Assembly (NCBI GenBank): GCA_958428365.1
Contig: CAUAFT010000012.1
Coordinates: forward strand, 27,527-91,526
Source of the DNA: an uncultured Lachnospiraceae bacterium
GTDB taxonomy: Bacteria; Bacillota; Clostridia; Lachnospirales; Lachnospiraceae
DNA: 64,000 nt
Direction of reading: 5' to 3'
In this document: one piece after another, positions 8,147-17,298 of the stretch
Position numbering within the stretch: position 1 is the first letter of the stretch
Layout of the letters: each line of letters begins with the position of its first letter
Made by a program: the position numbers and the translations under genes
The notes under the pieces: model-generated
What the model saw: the letters and a program-made list of their open reading frames with translations, nothing else
What the model was told of the DNA's origin: nothing
The model's database searches: none

Positions 8147-9515
8147 TCTCTATCACATCCTCCATCGTTCCCACATTGAAAAACGCAGCTTCGGGATATT
8201 CGTCCATTTCTCCATTAATGATCGCCTGGAATCCCCGGATGGTATCCTTTAACGGTACATATTTTCCCGGAACTCCGGTAAAGTTCTCCGCCACATGGAA
8301 GGGCTGGGAGAGGAATTTTTGAATCTTTCTTGCCCGGTACACCGTCAGCTTATCCTCCTCGGACAGTTCCTCCATACCCAAAATGGCAATGATGTCCTGA
8401 AGCTCCATGTATTTTTGAAGGATCTCCTGTACCTTTCTGGCTGTCTCGTAATGTTCCTTTCCCACCACATCCGCTTCTAAAATTCGGGAATTGGACTCCA
8501 AGGGATCCACGGCAGGATAGATTCCCTGCTCCACGATCTTTCTGGACAGGACCGTCGTGGCGTCCAGATGGGCAAAGGTAGTTGCCGGGGCCGGGTCCGT
8601 TAAGTCGTCGGCAGGCACATAGACCGCCTGTACAGAGGTAACGGAACCGCTCTTTGTGGAGGCGATCCGCTCCTGCAGTTCTCCCATCTCTGTGGCAAGT
8701 GTGGGCTGATAGCCTACGGCGGAAGGCATACGCCCCAATAATGCGGAGACCTCGGAACCTGCCTGGGTAAAACGGAAGATATTGTCGATAAAGAGCAGTA
8801 CATTCTGATGCTCCTCATCCCGGAAATACTCTGCCATGGTAAGTCCGCTCTCCGCCACACGCATTCTGGCTCCCGGCGGCTCGTTCATCTGACCAAACAC
8901 CAGCGCCGTCTTTTCCAAAACACCCGACTCCTTCATCTCCGTCCAGAGGTCGTTTCCCTCTCTGGAACGCTCTCCCACACCGGTAAAGATGGAATATCCG
9001 CCGTGCTCCGTCGCAATATTGCGGATCAATTCCTGGATCAACACGGTCTTTCCCACACCGGCGCCGCCGAAGAGTCCGATCTTTCCACCTTTTGCATATG
9101 GGGCTAAGAGGTCAATGACCTTGATCCCGGTCTCTAAGACCTCCACCACCGGACTCTGCTCTTCAAAGGAAGGCGGCTCCCTGTGAATGTCCCAGTGCTT
9201 CTCCCGTTCCAGAGAAGCGCCCCCGTCCAGGGTCTCTCCCAGAACATTGAACAGCCGTCCCAGCGTTCCCTTTCCCACCGGAACCTGAATACCGCCTCCT
9301 TTGGCAAGGACTTCCATGTCCTTACAGAGACCCTCGCTGGAGGAGAGCATGATACAGCGCACCGTATTGTTTCCGATATGCTGCGCCACCTCCATCACAC
9401 ATTTCTTCCCATCGTTATCTACTTCCAAAGCATCTTTTATAAATGGAAGGTCGTTATCTTCAAATGCAACATCTACCACAGGTCCCATTACCTGCATGAT
9501 TTTTCCTTTTTTCAT
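8127..9515 (-). CDS. atpD: ATP synthase beta subunit (operon 1)
   Basis: 462 residues, the catalytic F1 subunit. Walker A is GGAGVGKT near residue 155. The catalytic Glu region GERSREGNDL, the FRFTQAGSEVSALLGR stretch and the GYQPTLATEM signature are intact. It starts with an ATG spaced behind AGAGGT. The sequence has diverged from the second beta subunit in the window (for instance ESGLTMAEYF against GLTGLTMAEYF), so the two operons are not a recent duplication. Confidence 0.96.
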   Translation of the reverse strand: MKKGKIMQVMGPVVDVAFEDNDLPFIKDALEVDNDGKKCVMEVAQHIGNNTVRCIMLSSSEGLCKDMEVLAKGGGIQVPVGKGTLGRLFNVLGETLDGGASLEREKHWDIHREPPSFEEQSPVVEVLETGIKVIDLLAPYAKGGKIGLFGGAGVGKTVLIQELIRNIATEHGGYSIFTGVGERSREGNDLWTEMKESGVLEKTALVFGQMNEPPGARMRVAESGLTMAEYFRDEEHQNVLLFIDNIFRFTQAGSEVSALLGRMPSAVGYQPTLATEMGELQERIASTKSGSVTSVQAVYVPADDLTDPAPATTFAHLDATTVLSRKIVEQGIYPAVDPLESNSRILEADVVGKEHYETARKVQEILQKYMELQDIIAILGMEELSEEDKLTVYRARKIQKFLSQPFHVAENFTGVPGKYVPLKDTIRGFQAIINGEMDEYPEAAFFNVGTMEDVIENAKQYV

Positions 9516-9590
9516 TCCATTTACCTCTCGCTTTTTTCTTTTTTATTCCCGCGGGCAATGAGCCGGGCGCGGGTTGTTGACTTCGCTTTT

Positions 9591-10517
9591 TTATTTCTGC
9601 TTCTTGTTTTTCTGCGCCTTGGCTCCTCCGATCACCTCGGTGATCTGCTGGGTGATCGCCGCCTGACGCACACGGTTATATTCCACGGACAGCATCTGAA
9701 GCATTTCCTTCGCACTGTCCGTTGCCGCCTGCATCGCCATCATTCTGGAATTGTGTTCGCTGGCAAAGGACTCCACCAGAGTACTGTAGATCGCTCCTGT
9801 CACACAGTTCGGCACCAAATGCTCCAAAATTGCCTCCATGGACGGTTCTACCCGGATCTCCTCATGATACACCTCAACAGGAACTTTTGCCCCATCCTGA
9901 TCCTTCATATTTGAAGGAGTCTCCAGAAAATCTTCCTTTTTTAAGGGAAGCAGCTTTAACTTCTCAGCGTTCATGGAAAATGCGTTTTCCATCTTTGTAT
10001 ACACAATGTAGATCTCATCCAGCTCGCCTTCATCATAGAGCTGCATCACACAATCCGTAATGACCCTCGCCCGGTGCAGGGACGGATTTTGAACGGTATA
10101 TTTGAACTCCGTGTCCACTTCCAGCCCTTCTTTTGCGAAGTACTGGCGTCCCAATTCCCCGACAACGAACAATTTGTTATTTTTTCCCTGTTTGAAAAGC
10201 TCGTGCGCCATCTTGATGACATTGTGGTTATAGGCTCCCGCCAGACCTTTATCGGCTGTGATGACGATATAGCCCCTCTTTTTCTCCTCATCAGGAATGT
10301 TTTCCTCCTGTTCAAAATAACGGCTGTGATTCTCAGGGATATGCCGCAGGAATCTGGATACCGCCATCTGTAACGAAAAGAAATAAGGTTCCGTATCCTC
10401 TAATTTCTGCTTTGCAGTTCGCAGCTTGGCGGAGGAGATCATGTACATCGCGTTGGTTATTTTCATAGTATCCTGGATGCTTTTCATCCGCTTTTGAATT
10501 TCCTTCGTGTTTGCCAT
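9591..10517 (-). CDS. atpG: ATP synthase gamma subunit (operon 1)
   Basis: 308 residues from the ATG at 10517 (MANTKEIQKRMKSIQDTMKI), which follows AGGTGATGG; the frame extends 12 codons further without a better site. N- and C-terminal helices of the central rotor stalk are both recognisable (C-terminal SVEYNRVRQAAITQQITEV). It is about 20 residues longer than the second gamma subunit, with insertions in the central domain and a Lys-rich tail (AQKNKKQK). Confidence 0.93.
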   Translation of the reverse strand: MANTKEIQKRMKSIQDTMKITNAMYMISSAKLRTAKQKLEDTEPYFFSLQMAVSRFLRHIPENHSRYFEQEENIPDEEKKRGYIVITADKGLAGAYNHNVIKMAHELFKQGKNNKLFVVGELGRQYFAKEGLEVDTEFKYTVQNPSLHRARVITDCVMQLYDEGELDEIYIVYTKMENAFSMNAEKLKLLPLKKEDFLETPSNMKDQDGAKVPVEVYHEEIRVEPSMEAILEHLVPNCVTGAIYSTLVESFASEHNSRMMAMQAATDSAKEMLQMLSVEYNRVRQAAITQQITEVIGGAKAQKNKKQK

Positions 10518-10521
10518 TCCA

Positions 10522-12024
10522 TCACCTGCTTTTAAACTCTTCCACTGCTGCAATTATGGCTTCTACGGTGGGATCCTCCAACGTCTTCGTCCTCTGGATC
10601 TCATCTATGATCTCTCTATGTTCCAGCCGGAAAAAATCCAGCAGTTTTTCCTGATATTCCTTTAGCTTTGGCACTTCAGCGTCCAAAAAACATCGTTTGT
10701 TTGCAGCCGTTAATGTGATGACCTGCTCTGCCAGACTCATGGGCTGACAAAGCGGCTGTTTTAATAACTCCATCAATCCCTTTCCATAGCGGAGCTGTTC
10801 CTTTGTCGTGTCATCCAGATCCGAGCTGAACTGGGTGAACACCTCCATCTCACGGTACTGCGCCAGATCCAGACGGATCGTACCAGAAGCCTTCTTCATA
10901 GCCTTCGTCTGCGCCGCACCGCCCACACGGGATACGGAGAGTCCCACATTCACTGCAGGTCTCATTCCCGCAAAGAACAGGTCGCTCTCTAAAAAAATCT
11001 GTCCGTCCGTGATGGAAATGACATTGGTTGGTATGTAAGCCGACACATCTCCCGCCTGGGTCTCGATGATCGGCAGCGCTGTGATGGAACCGCCGCCCAG
11101 CTCCTCACTTAATTTACTGGAGCGCTCCAACAGTCTGGAATGTAAGTAGAATACGTCTCCCGGATACGCCTCACGTCCCGGAGAACGCTCCAGCAGCAGG
11201 GACAGCGCACGGTAAGCCACTGCGTGCTTGGACAGATCATCGTATACGATCAAAACATCTTTTCCCTGATACATGAAGTATTCTGCAAGGGCAGTTCCCG
11301 CATAAGGGGCGATATACTGCAATGACGCGGAATCGCTGGCGGTGGCGCAAAGCACGATGGAATAGCTCATGGCTCCATGTTTTTCCAGCGTATTTACCAG
11401 CTTTGCTACCGTGGACGCCTTCTGTCCGATGGCGACATAGATACAGATCGTATCCTTGCCTTTTTGGTTTAAGATGGTATCAATGGCTATGGAAGTCTTT
11501 CCCGTCTGCCTGTCTCCGATGATCAGCTCTCTCTGCCCTCTGCCGATGGGAAACATGCTGTCTATGGCAAGAATGCCCGTCTCCATAGGTTGTTTGACAG
11601 ACTGCCTCTCCACAATACCCGGCGCTTCCTGCTCCAAAGCCCGATAATCCTCCGCCTTGATCTCTCCCTTTCCGTCAATGGGCGCTCCCAGAGCATTGAT
11701 GATTCTTCCAAGATAGCCCTCTCCCACGGGAACGCCAGCTTTTTTCTTTGTTCTGGTTACCCTGGTTCCCTCCTTGATACCGGTATCTTTTCCAAGGATG
11801 ATACATCCGATCTGATCTCTTCGGATATCCTGTACCATTCCCCTGATCCCGTTTTCAAAAAGAACCACCTCTCCATACATGGCATGTTCTATTCCATAGA
11901 TGGTGGCGATCCCGTCTCCTACCCAGACAACGGAGCCCACCTCCTGCTCTTTGTTTACCATGTCATAGTGTTCTATCTCATCTCTTAAGATGGATATGAT
12001 TTCCTCCGAGCTTATGAAACTCAC
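10522..12024 (-). CDS. atpA: ATP synthase alpha subunit (operon 1)
   Basis: 500 residues. The non-catalytic nucleotide-binding F1 subunit, with Walker A GDRQTGKTS near residue 170, PGREAYPGDVFYLHSRLLER and SVSRVGGAAQTKAMKK all present. The start is a GTG at 12024 behind GGAGGTGATGGT. It is separated by four bases from atpH and followed at once by atpG. Confidence 0.96.
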   Translation of the reverse strand: MSFISSEEIISILRDEIEHYDMVNKEQEVGSVVWVGDGIATIYGIEHAMYGEVVLFENGIRGMVQDIRRDQIGCIILGKDTGIKEGTRVTRTKKKAGVPVGEGYLGRIINALGAPIDGKGEIKAEDYRALEQEAPGIVERQSVKQPMETGILAIDSMFPIGRGQRELIIGDRQTGKTSIAIDTILNQKGKDTICIYVAIGQKASTVAKLVNTLEKHGAMSYSIVLCATASDSASLQYIAPYAGTALAEYFMYQGKDVLIVYDDLSKHAVAYRALSLLLERSPGREAYPGDVFYLHSRLLERSSKLSEELGGGSITALPIIETQAGDVSAYIPTNVISITDGQIFLESDLFFAGMRPAVNVGLSVSRVGGAAQTKAMKKASGTIRLDLAQYREMEVFTQFSSDLDDTTKEQLRYGKGLMELLKQPLCQPMSLAEQVITLTAANKRCFLDAEVPKLKEYQEKLLDFFRLEHREIIDEIQRTKTLEDPTVEAIIAAVEEFKSR

Positions 12025-12028
12025 ACCA

Positions 12029-12532
12029 TCACCTCCAAATCAAACTTTGTTCTAACTTTTTCAGACGCCCTTCCATGCTCCAGTCCTCTTCCATATCTTT
12101 AACACGGAGAACAAATCCGCCCAGCAGTTCCTTTCTCTCTTCCAGTTCCAGCCGAACTTCCCTGGCTCCATATTTTTTCTTAAGATACTCTTCCATCTCT
12201 TTTTGCTGTTGTTCAGTTGGAGGCAGGACATAATACAGATGAGCATGTAAGATCTGATTCTGGATCTCATAATAGAACTCATACGCCTGGAAAATATCTT
12301 CCAGCAGGTCGATGCTCTGATAGTCGCAGAGCACTTTCAGGAAATTCTGTACTTCTTTTGGAAAAATCCTCTCGATCAGCCGGTGTTTTTCTGTAGAAGT
12401 GACAAGGGGACTGAGCAGCGCCTGCTGCAGCTTCTGCGTCAGAAAAAAGATGTTTTTTGTCTCATCCACAATGTCCCTGGAAACCCCCATCTCATAGAGG
12501 ACGATTCCATAATTACCTGCTGCCTGCGTCAT
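12029..12532 (-). CDS. atpH: ATP synthase delta subunit (operon 1)
   Basis: 167 residues from the ATG at 12532, chosen because AGGTG lies six bases upstream; another ATG three codons earlier is possible. OSCP/delta fold: N-terminal helical domain, then ITxx-like QILHAHLYYVLPPTEQQQKEM and a C-terminal GGFVLRVKDMEEDWSMEGRL strand. It joins F1 to the peripheral stalk. The start overlaps the end of atpF. Diverged, recognised largely from position and the C-terminal motif. Confidence 0.88.
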   Translation of the reverse strand: MTQAAGNYGIVLYEMGVSRDIVDETKNIFFLTQKLQQALLSPLVTSTEKHRLIERIFPKEVQNFLKVLCDYQSIDLLEDIFQAYEFYYEIQNQILHAHLYYVLPPTEQQQKEMEEYLKKKYGAREVRLELEERKELLGGFVLRVKDMEEDWSMEGRLKKLEQSLIWR

Positions 12533-13019
12533 TCCATTCACCTGCTTTTTCTAAAAACTGTTCATACATGAAACGGCTGTTTTCTTCCATCTGATTCTCT
12601 CCTATTACTTTTCCTGCAACGGCGAGTGCAAGTCCTGCAATCTGTGACTGCAACTCCTGCATGGTCTTCTCCCGCTCCAATTCGATCCTTCGCTGCGCCT
12701 GCTCTAAGATTTCTTCTGCTTTTTCCTCGGCTGTCTCTACTTTTTTATCATATTCAAGCTGTGCCGTTTTTCTCGCCTCATCGATGATCTGGGCGGACTC
12801 TTCATGCGCCTGTTCCAGAATCTCTTCATACTGTTTTTTTCTGGCATCTGCCTCTTCCTGTTTTTGCTTCGCGTCGGCTAACTCCGATCTTATGATGTCC
12901 TTGCGCTGCTGCATGATTGCAGTTACCGGGCCAATCAAAAACTTTTTTAATAGTAAATAGAGAACAATCAGGTTGATGATGGTAAAGACGATGTTCCAAT
13001 CTAACCTTAATAACTGCAT
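12513..13019 (-). CDS. atpF: ATP synthase b subunit (operon 1)
   Basis: 168 residues. One N-terminal membrane helix (WNIVFTIINLIVLYLLLKKF) is followed by a long charged coiled coil that makes the peripheral stalk (RKDIIRSELADAKQKQEEAD and onward). AAAGGA precedes the ATG. It lies between atpE and atpH as in standard bacterial operons. Confidence 0.93.
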   Translation of the reverse strand: MQLLRLDWNIVFTIINLIVLYLLLKKFLIGPVTAIMQQRKDIIRSELADAKQKQEEADARKKQYEEILEQAHEESAQIIDEARKTAQLEYDKKVETAEEKAEEILEQAQRRIELEREKTMQELQSQIAGLALAVAGKVIGENQMEENSRFMYEQFLEKAGEWNDAGSR

Positions 13020-13039
13020 TTTCTGTCAAGTCCTTTCCC

Positions 13040-13264
13040 TTAACCTAAGAATAAGATAATGAGGATGGCAACTACCATACCGAAGATTGCCGTACCTTCT
13101 GCCAGGGCACATCCTAACAGAAGTGCCTTGGTGATCTTACCCTCTGCCTCCGGCTGTCTTGCGATGGCGTCGGTGGCCTTGGATGTTGCGATGCCGATTC
13201 CGATTCCTGCTCCGATTCCTGTTACTGCTGCGAGACCTGCTCCGATTGCGATTAATGATGTCAT
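13040..13264 (-). CDS. atpE: ATP synthase c subunit (operon 1), proton-type binding site
   Basis: 74 residues, two membrane helices joined by the polar loop ARQPEAEGKI. The ion-binding Glu is E56 in CALAEGTAIFG. Compared with the sodium-type ring of Ilyobacter tartaricus, the helix-1 Gln is Ile here (I23, GAGIGIGIA), the residue after Glu is Gly, and the Tyr is Phe. The sodium coordination signature is therefore missing and proton translocation is inferred. A strong AAAGGAG precedes the start. Confidence 0.93.
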   Translation of the reverse strand: MTSLIAIGAGLAAVTGIGAGIGIGIATSKATDAIARQPEAEGKITKALLLGCALAEGTAIFGMVVAILIILFLG

Positions 13265-13294
13265 AATGAAACACTCCTTTTTTATTTTGCTGTT

Positions 13295-13957
13295 TTATTC
13301 TATGGATTCTTTGATAAACAAAGAGGTTAAAAATACAAATACATATGCCTGTATGAACCCGTCAAAAAGATCAAAGTAAAAACTGAAGGGAATGGGTACC
13401 AGAAGCGGCGCCACAATTTTTATCAGTTCCATGATCACGAAAGCTCCGAGGATATTTCCAAAAAGACGCATACACAACGATAATGGCCGAATGAAAATCT
13501 CTAAAATGTTCATCGGCAGCATGATCGGTATTGGTTCTGCAAAGCTCTTTAAAAAACCTTTCGCCCCCTTCTTATGTACTCCGGAATACTCGATCAGTAT
13601 GATACTCATGAGCGCCAGCGCTCCGGTAACGCCCACATCTTTTGTCGGTGACTTCATGCCCAGCAGTCCGATCATGTTGGAAAATGCGATATAGAGTCCC
13701 ACGGTCATCAGATATGGAATATATCTTTTCCCCTCTTCCCCCAGCAGATCATAAAAGAACTGATGAAGCGACCCTATCACGGTCTCCAACGCAAGCTGCT
13801 TTTTTCCAACCTGTTCCACTTGAAGATTACGGACCAGGAGGATGGAAGCTATGACCAGTACCGCCATGATGAACCAGGTGACAACAACGGATTCCGCTAC
13901 CGGGATCCCTCCCAATATTGGAATGGTAAACGCTGTCTCACAGTTCAATTCTTCCAT
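13295..13957 (-). CDS. atpB: ATP synthase a subunit (operon 1)
   Basis: 220 residues with five to six membrane helices. The essential stator Arg is in the SLCMRLFGNILGAFVIM helix, and the final helix FDLFDGFIQAYVFVFLTSLF matches the family. It forms the ion half-channels with the c ring. First gene of operon 1, about 80 bp after a well-formed promoter. No atpI or atpZ precedes it, unlike operon 2. Confidence 0.94.
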   Translation of the reverse strand: MEELNCETAFTIPILGGIPVAESVVVTWFIMAVLVIASILLVRNLQVEQVGKKQLALETVIGSLHQFFYDLLGEEGKRYIPYLMTVGLYIAFSNMIGLLGMKSPTKDVGVTGALALMSIILIEYSGVHKKGAKGFLKSFAEPIPIMLPMNILEIFIRPLSLCMRLFGNILGAFVIMELIKIVAPLLVPIPFSFYFDLFDGFIQAYVFVFLTSLFIKESIE

Positions 13958-14034
13958 GAGTGCCTTAGATAATTCCTCCGTATTACCACTTCCTTTTTTA
14001 TGAAATTTATGTGTGTTGTTGAAATGTTGACTGT

Positions 14035-14063
14035 ATTCTATTTAACTTTATGTTCAATGTCAA
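14035..14063 (-). promoter_or_regulatory. Promoter of ATP synthase operon 1
   Basis: On the minus strand, TTGACA (14058-14063), a 17-base spacer and TAGAAT (14035-14040), about 80 bases before atpB. It is the best sigma-A-type promoter in the 384-bp gap 13958-14341, which otherwise holds only an AT-rich stretch and a terminator hairpin. Confidence 0.8.
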
Positions 14064-14259
14064 TTTGCATGAACGCTTTTCCATTTTTTCCAGAAATTGT
14101 ATGAATTACACAAGTTTTATTGATATTTTCGTTTTATTTTCGTGCTTTTTGAACGATTTTTTCAAAACCTTTACGGCGTCTTAACATCGAGTAGAAAACC
14201 CGCACGAAATGGATTTGGATGGAAAAATATTTTTTCTACTTAATTTTTTGCATAATGAA

Positions 14260-14284
14260 AGGACTGTGCAGAGTGCACAGTCCT
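14260..14284 (-). terminator. Hairpin terminator after the Big_2 protein gene
   Basis: Perfect 11-bp stem AGGACTGTGCA / TGCACAGTCCT with a 3-base loop, followed on the minus strand by TTTCATTAT. It is 57 bases after the stop at 14342 and before the atp promoter. The T-run is short, so efficiency is uncertain. Confidence 0.65.
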
Positions 14285-14341
14285 GTGGTTTTACCTTAAA
14301 GTTAAATTTTTTTACCTTGAATTGTCTTACGTTTCCTATGA

Positions 14342-15178
14342 TTATATGTCTGTAACCTGAATTAATTTGTTCTGTATGAGACGATAACTCTGAATTCCTC
14401 TGATATCTTTCTTATTAGGCTCTATAAAATACTGCTGGTAACTCATATCGCCTGTCTCATTCGCTCCCTTAGGCAATATTTCCGAAACATAGAGATTGCC
14501 GCAGACCTTTCCTTTTTTATTCTGGCTGAGCTTAAAATCACCGATTTCTATTCTCCGGCTGCTGCTTGCAGTACTTCCCTCTATCACAATCAGAACCTTA
14601 GATTCAAAATAGGATTCTTTGTACTTGTTCAGCTTCTTTCCCAAAGCGCTTTTCTGGAAATACGCCTTTGTTCCGGGACTGTTGTATTTTTTATATTGTT
14701 TCTGCATGTCCTTTTTAAAGGTGGTAAGCTCTTTGTAAGATGTAATCACTCTGTATGTTTTTCCTGAAGATTTCAGATAAGGGTTGGAGGATGAAGTATA
14801 GGATTTCTTTGCCTTGATCGTTTTCGCCTTATACTTCAAAACTTTGACTTTACAGGAAGCCTTCACTGTCTTGTCCTTTTTAGAAACTGCCGTGATGGTG
14901 GCTGTTCCGGCTTTTATGCCTGTTACCTTACCGGATTTTGTAACCCTGGCTACTTTTTTATTGGAGCTGGACCATCTTACATCTGTGGATGCTCCCTTCG
15001 GGACTGTCTTTTTTACCTTTAAGGTGATACTCTGATCTGTGTAGATGGTCTGATTTTTACTGGATAAGATGATCTGCTTTGGTGTTTCACCTTTGGCTTG
15101 TACTGTGTATGATGGGTAGATACCGAGAATCAGACTGAGTATCAGTAAGATCGCCAATCCGTATTTTTTCTGTTTCAT
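14342..15178 (-). CDS. Secreted protein with a Big_2 (bacterial Ig-like) domain
   Basis: 278 residues. A signal peptide spans residues 1-28 (GLAILLILSLILGIYPSYTVQA). Residues about 33-112 are a Big_2 domain ending with the usual VRWSSSNKKVARVTKSGKV and GIKAGTATITA strands. The C-terminal 160 residues contain no domain I recognise. It starts 14 bases after the stop of the subtilisin gene, so the two are co-transcribed and both exported; it may be a substrate, inhibitor or surface partner, which is inference only. Confidence 0.85.
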   Translation of the reverse strand: MKQKKYGLAILLILSLILGIYPSYTVQAKGETPKQIILSSKNQTIYTDQSITLKVKKTVPKGASTDVRWSSSNKKVARVTKSGKVTGIKAGTATITAVSKKDKTVKASCKVKVLKYKAKTIKAKKSYTSSSNPYLKSSGKTYRVITSYKELTTFKKDMQKQYKKYNSPGTKAYFQKSALGKKLNKYKESYFESKVLIVIEGSTASSSRRIEIGDFKLSQNKKGKVCGNLYVSEILPKGANETGDMSYQQYFIEPNKKDIRGIQSYRLIQNKLIQVTDI

Positions 15179-15192
15179 ATGATGCTTCCTCC

Positions 15193-17112
15193 TTATTTGC
15201 TTTTTCCAGATCTTATGCTGGAGTATTTACAATACTTATTTTCATTTCCATATTTCATGTAGCCGCGCACCTTATAATAGTATGTCTTCCCAGATTTTAA
15301 CCCCGTATCGGTGTAGGAACATGTATATTTATCCTTAACTGTTTTTATCTTTTCATAAGTTCCATCTTTACTTGTAGCCCTATACAAAACATATCCTTCA
15401 GAATCTGAATCTCCTCCCCATTTTATTTTCAAACTCCCCTTTTTGTCAGGTACGGAAACACTTGCTACTTCTTTTTTATCTTTAAAAGACAGATATTTTG
15501 CTTCCTGGATAGAAAGTCCGCTGTTAATTAGCCCACTTCCCATCTTATTTAAACCTATATCTTTTGCTTTATTTTTTATAATGTTTTCTACCTGAGATGC
15601 TGAAAGATCACAATTATATGACCTCATTACTGCTATTGTACCACTCACGATTGGAGCTGAAAAGGATGTTCCATTTACCGCCTGATATGTACTTCCTGTT
15701 TTACAAGTATAGATAGAAACACCTGGCGCAGATATATCTACATCACTTCCATAGTTTGAGAAACTTGCCTTTTTATTATCCTCCGTAGTTGCCGCTGCCG
15801 AAATAACATATTTATAAGAAGAGGGATAATGCTTTGTACTTTTATTGTCATTTCCAGCCGAAGCTACCACTACAACATCTGCCTGATGCGCATATGCTAT
15901 CGCAGCCTCATACGCTTCTGAATAGGAATAGGATCCTGAGCTGATATTTATGACGTCCGCACCATTATCCACAGCGTAATAAATTCCTCGTATCAATGCA
16001 CTATGACTCAGTGTTTTTGGTTCAGTTGCACATTTAATTGCCATAATTCTTACCATACATGCGTCTGCTCCTGACCCTACACCTGCGATTCCTTTTGCAT
16101 TATCCGCTTCTGCAGCAATTACTCCTGTCACCTCTGTACCATGATCTGAAGTATATTGTTTTGATAATGTCGTTAATTTAGGGTTTCCAGATACAGTAGT
16201 ATCTACACTTCTGGACTTCAAATACATATTTTTTAAGTCCGGATGATTCATCTGGCAACCTGTATCCAAAACAGCAACATACGTCTCACGAAAACCAAAA
16301 TCCCGAACAGCGTTCCAACCACTCTCTACATTAATATTATTTAAATAATATTGCTTTCCACTATAAGTGTCATTAGTGATACATTCTCCGTCAATCTCTT
16401 CTTTATAATCAGGCTCTACATATTTAACATTCGCATAACTGCTGTATTCAGCAATTGCCTGCTCAACGGTTTGACCATTAGAAATATCAATTACTGACAT
16501 TACATCTTTTTTCTGGTTCGCAACTTTTCTTATCTGCTCTTTTTTATAATTCTTTAATCCACTTAAGTCTACTTTATTCTCATTGAACATTTCTATTTCA
16601 CCAAACAATTCGGCTGCTACTTTTCTAATATAGCTTTTTGAAGTGTCTGGTTCAAATCCAACAATTACTCTTTCCACATCATAATCCAAATGATCTGATT
16701 TTTTTCTTTCGTCCTGCGCTTCCTTATAATTTTTGATAATTTTTTCTGCTCTGGAATCTATATGATTTGTAAGATTCTTCAAATTGACTTTGTCTCCATT
16801 ATTATAATACTCTTCCAATACATTTTTTAAAGTATACTCATACAGATCTTTTTCCTCGATCGCATTAATTAATTTTGCTGCCGTTGATCCACTTCGCCTG
16901 GATTGCTTTATTATATCAACTGTCCGACTCATGTCTTCTTTAGAAAACGGATTTTCCTCTGGTACAATACGATAATCCTGGCTCTCCGGATCGATATTTT
17001 TCTGAGTTTCTGACGCATCAACTTGCAGTACCCCAGTGAAAGCAGTATTTGTAATCACTAACGTACCTAATAATATACAGATACCCTTTCTTAACAAATT
17101 CTTCCCTTTCAT
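15193..17112 (-). CDS. Secreted S8 (subtilisin-like) serine protease with Fn3-like tail
   Basis: 639 residues. Signal peptide at 1-33, a long pro-region to about residue 245, then the S8 catalytic domain with Asp in YVAVLDTGCQMNHPDL, His in TSDHGTEVTGVIAA, the oxyanion Asn in VVVASAGNDN and Ser in NGTSFSAPIVSG. Residues about 550-635 resemble a fibronectin type III module (GYVLYRATSKDGTYEKI, then YYYKVRGYMKYG). The catalytic triad is intact. A LytTR direct-repeat site lies just upstream of its promoter, and the regulator gene is the next gene upstream. Confidence 0.94.
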   Translation of the reverse strand: MKGKNLLRKGICILLGTLVITNTAFTGVLQVDASETQKNIDPESQDYRIVPEENPFSKEDMSRTVDIIKQSRRSGSTAAKLINAIEEKDLYEYTLKNVLEEYYNNGDKVNLKNLTNHIDSRAEKIIKNYKEAQDERKKSDHLDYDVERVIVGFEPDTSKSYIRKVAAELFGEIEMFNENKVDLSGLKNYKKEQIRKVANQKKDVMSVIDISNGQTVEQAIAEYSSYANVKYVEPDYKEEIDGECITNDTYSGKQYYLNNINVESGWNAVRDFGFRETYVAVLDTGCQMNHPDLKNMYLKSRSVDTTVSGNPKLTTLSKQYTSDHGTEVTGVIAAEADNAKGIAGVGSGADACMVRIMAIKCATEPKTLSHSALIRGIYYAVDNGADVINISSGSYSYSEAYEAAIAYAHQADVVVVASAGNDNKSTKHYPSSYKYVISAAATTEDNKKASFSNYGSDVDISAPGVSIYTCKTGSTYQAVNGTSFSAPIVSGTIAVMRSYNCDLSASQVENIIKNKAKDIGLNKMGSGLINSGLSIQEAKYLSFKDKKEVASVSVPDKKGSLKIKWGGDSDSEGYVLYRATSKDGTYEKIKTVKDKYTCSYTDTGLKSGKTYYYKVRGYMKYGNENKYCKYSSIRSGKSK

Positions 17113-17203
17113 AATTTCTCCATTCTTTTACAATCTAAACTTAAAAACCTACATAGTTCCCCAATACAATATTCTACCCTCCTTTTCTCCTGACTTAACT
17201 ATC

Positions 17204-17232
17204 AGTATAAGCCAATCAGACACACAACTCTA
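17204..17232 (-). promoter_or_regulatory. Likely promoter of the subtilisin gene (weak -35)
   Basis: Minus-strand TATACT at 17204-17209 with a poor -35 (AGAGTT, 17227-17232) at 17-base spacing. A weak -35 directly below an activator site is the usual layout of activated promoters. The GGAGAAAAGGAGGG further downstream is too far from the start to be its binding site. Confidence 0.55.
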
Positions 17233-17242
17233 TTTTCATGTT

Positions 17243-17272
17243 ACAAACTGTAGGTTTTTTGTCATAAATTGT
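17243..17272 (-). promoter_or_regulatory. LytTR response-regulator binding site (direct repeat)
   Basis: On the minus strand the 9-base elements ACAATTTAT (17264-17272) and ACAGTTTGT (17243-17251) are separated by 12 bases. The second fits the LytTR consensus [TA][AC][CA]GTTN[AG][TG] at every position, the first at all but one. They sit inside a near-exact 21-bp tandem repeat (17239-17280). The promoter-proximal copy is about 10 bases above the -35 of the subtilisin gene. Confidence 0.75.
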
Positions 17273-17298
17273 AGGTTTTTGCAAAAGAACTCCCTGTC

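Noticed and set aside
9183..9914. 243-codon plus-strand frame opposite atpD and atpG of operon 1
   Set aside because: Antisense shadow of two clear genes; no promoter, no binding site, His/Leu/Phe-rich composition typical of reverse-frame artefacts.
7721..13957. Operon 1 as an N-ATPase (the known second, sodium-type F-ATPase)
   Set aside because: Gene order is the standard BEFHAGDC rather than the N-ATPase order with atpQ/atpR, and its c subunit lacks the sodium ligands.
14814..15035. Antisense frames within the secreted Big_2 and subtilisin genes
   Set aside because: All lie inside well-supported genes on the other strand and lack start signals.
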